A stretch of 6,819 nucleotides of DNA. It comes from an uncultured Helicobacteraceae bacterium. Lineage in GTDB: Bacteria; Campylobacterota; Campylobacteria; Campylobacterales; Helicobacteraceae. A program made the position numbers and the translations under genes. Where the stretch lies: assembly GCA_934728205.1 (NCBI GenBank), contig CAKVEH010000071.1:1-6819 (forward strand). The letters are read 5' to 3'. Shown piece by piece: positions 5,740 to 6,819 of the stretch. Below the pieces are notes generated by a model. It did no database searches. It was not told the origin of the DNA and saw only the letters and a list, made by a program, of their open reading frames with translations. Each line of letters opens with the position of its first letter. Position 1 is the first letter of the stretch.

Positions 5740-6819
5740 ATGGCTTTTCAGGTCAATACGAACATTAACGCAATGAATGCGCATGTTATGGGAGTTTTTA
5801 CCCAAACGGGTATTAAGAATTCGTTGGAAAAGTTAAGCTCAGGTCTTCGCATTAACAAAGCAGCAGATGACGCTTCTGGTATGTTGATTGCAGATAGCTT
5901 GAGTTCACAGGCAAACGCGTTAGGACAAGCGATTAGAAACACGAACGATGGTATGGGGATTATCCAAATCGCGGATAAAGCGATGTCGGAGCAAACAAAA
6001 ATCCTCGACACCATCAAAACTAAAGCTGTCCAAGCGGCGCAAGATGGACAATCTAAGCAATCGCGTCAAGCGATTCAATCAGATATTAGACGCTTGATTG
6101 AGAGTTTGGACAACATTGGTAACACAACGACTTACAATGGTCTTGCATTGCTTGCTGGGACATTCTCTAACAAAGAATTTCAAGTGGGTGCGTATTCAAA
6201 CCAAAGTATCAAGGCTTCTATCGGTGCAGCGGTAAGTAGTAAAGTCGGTCAAACGAGAATCGAAACAGGTCAGGTGGTTACATCGACAGGAAATGTGCAA
6301 GTAACATTTAAAAATGTTGATGGTATCAACGATGTGGTTTTGGAATCTGTGATTGTTTCTACTTCTGCGGGCACAGGACTTGGTGTGTTAGCCGAGATTA
6401 TCAATAAAAACAGCGACAAAACAGGTGTGCGTGGCTTTGCAAGTGTTATTACTACAAGTGATAAAGCAATTAAGGCTGGTAGCCTAGGTGGGGTGCATAT
6501 CAATGGACAATCTATCGGCGATATTATTGGTATTAAAGATAACGACAGCGATGGTCGTTTGATTTCAGCGATTAACGCGGTTACTCAAGATACAGGTGTG
6601 GAGGCTTACACTGATAATGTGGGTCGCTTGAACCTACGAAGTATCGATGGACGCGGGATTATCTTTGGTATTACGGGCAAGACTGGTGGGCAAGGGAAAA
6701 AAGCAGACCCTCTATCGATTGAGACAGTCAATGGTAACTATAACATTATGATGAAGAAAAACGGCACAGGTGGGAACATCAATATGGGTCGTTTATCACT
6801 CGTGCGAACAGACGCAAGA
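5740..6819 (+). CDS. flaA: Major flagellin FlaA (first 360 residues, continues beyond window)
   Basis: Structural subunit of the flagellar filament, exported by the flagellar type III system and polymerised at the tip. The frame starts [16 protein letters not shown] and is open to the window edge, so the C-terminal D0/D1 part is missing (H. pylori FlaA is about 510 residues). The N-terminal D0/D1 helices run to about 140, with [15 protein letters not shown] (33-47) and [16 protein letters not shown] (67-82). [12 protein letters not shown] (129-140), [17 protein letters not shown] (146-162), TGVEAYTD and [13 protein letters not shown] (295-307) match Helicobacter FlaA as I recall it, rather than FlaB or Campylobacter flagellin. 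The surface domain D2/D3 starts after about 175; its many Ser/Thr could carry pseudaminic-acid-type glycans, which the sequence cannot show. A strong ribosome site, sigma-28 promoter and CsrA-like leader support high, late, post-transcriptionally controlled expression. It is divergent from gnnB. Confidence 0.95.
   Translation, partial: MAFQVNTNINAMNAHVMGVFTQTGIKNSLEKLSSGLRINKAADDASGMLIADSLSSQANALGQAIRNTNDGMGIIQIADKAMSEQTKILDTIKTKAVQAAQDGQSKQSRQAIQSDIRRLIESLDNIGNTTTYNGLALLAGTFSNKEFQVGAYSNQSIKASIGAAVSSKVGQTRIETGQVVTSTGNVQVTFKNVDGINDVVLESVIVSTSAGTGLGVLAEIINKNSDKTGVRGFASVITTSDKAIKAGSLGGVHINGQSIGDIIGIKDNDSDGRLISAINAVTQDTGVEAYTDNVGRLNLRSIDGRGIIFGITGKTGGQGKKADPLSIETVNGNYNIMMKKNGTGGNINMGRLSLVRTDAR

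Overview
The window looks like chromosome of a Helicobacter-type epsilonproteobacterium (Campylobacterota) other than H. pylori. The reasons are a flagellin whose N-terminus ([16 protein letters not shown]) and central region closely resemble Helicobacter FlaA as I remember it, a short BioB with the Helicobacter-type LGFCLVTSGR and ACCGRADL motifs, a GnnA/GnnB pair like that of Campylobacter jejuni, and tight gene packing. The species cannot be named from the sequence alone.

Layout. Bases 2-325 (+) hold the C-terminal end of an ATP-grasp-like protein resembling the Cj0069 family. Four bases later (+) a TonB-dependent outer-membrane receptor begins. Its best start, ATG at 330, is out of frame with the rest of the gene because a run of ten T lies inside the signal-peptide codons. 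One more T (11) or two fewer (8) would restore a textbook signal peptide. As written, the gene is therefore in a phase-OFF state or carries a homopolymer-length error. The receptor ends at 2542 and converges with a three-gene minus-strand operon, gnnB-gnnA-bioB (5616 down to 2616, gaps of 16 and 9 bases). GnnA and GnnB are the predicted UDP-GlcNAc 3-dehydrogenase and its partner aminotransferase, which supply the 2,3-diamino sugar used for amide-rich lipid A. BioB is biotin synthase.

Bases 5617-5739 form a 123-base divergent promoter region. One side carries a probable sigma-70 -10 box for gnnB. The other carries a sigma-28 (FliA) type promoter for the major flagellin gene flaA, which starts at 5740 and runs off the window. 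The flaA leader (about 45 nt) contains a compact hairpin with an ACGGAA loop, and a second GGA inside the Shine-Dalgarno sequence. That is the two-site arrangement expected of a CsrA target, matching the CsrA-FliW-flagellin circuit known from Campylobacter.

Taken together, most of the window serves the cell surface: nutrient (probably iron-complex) uptake through a switchable receptor, lipid A precursor synthesis, and flagellar filament production. No mobile elements, CRISPR arrays, tRNAs or rRNAs were seen. The most interesting points are the poly-T switch in the receptor and the predicted CsrA hairpin in the flaA leader.
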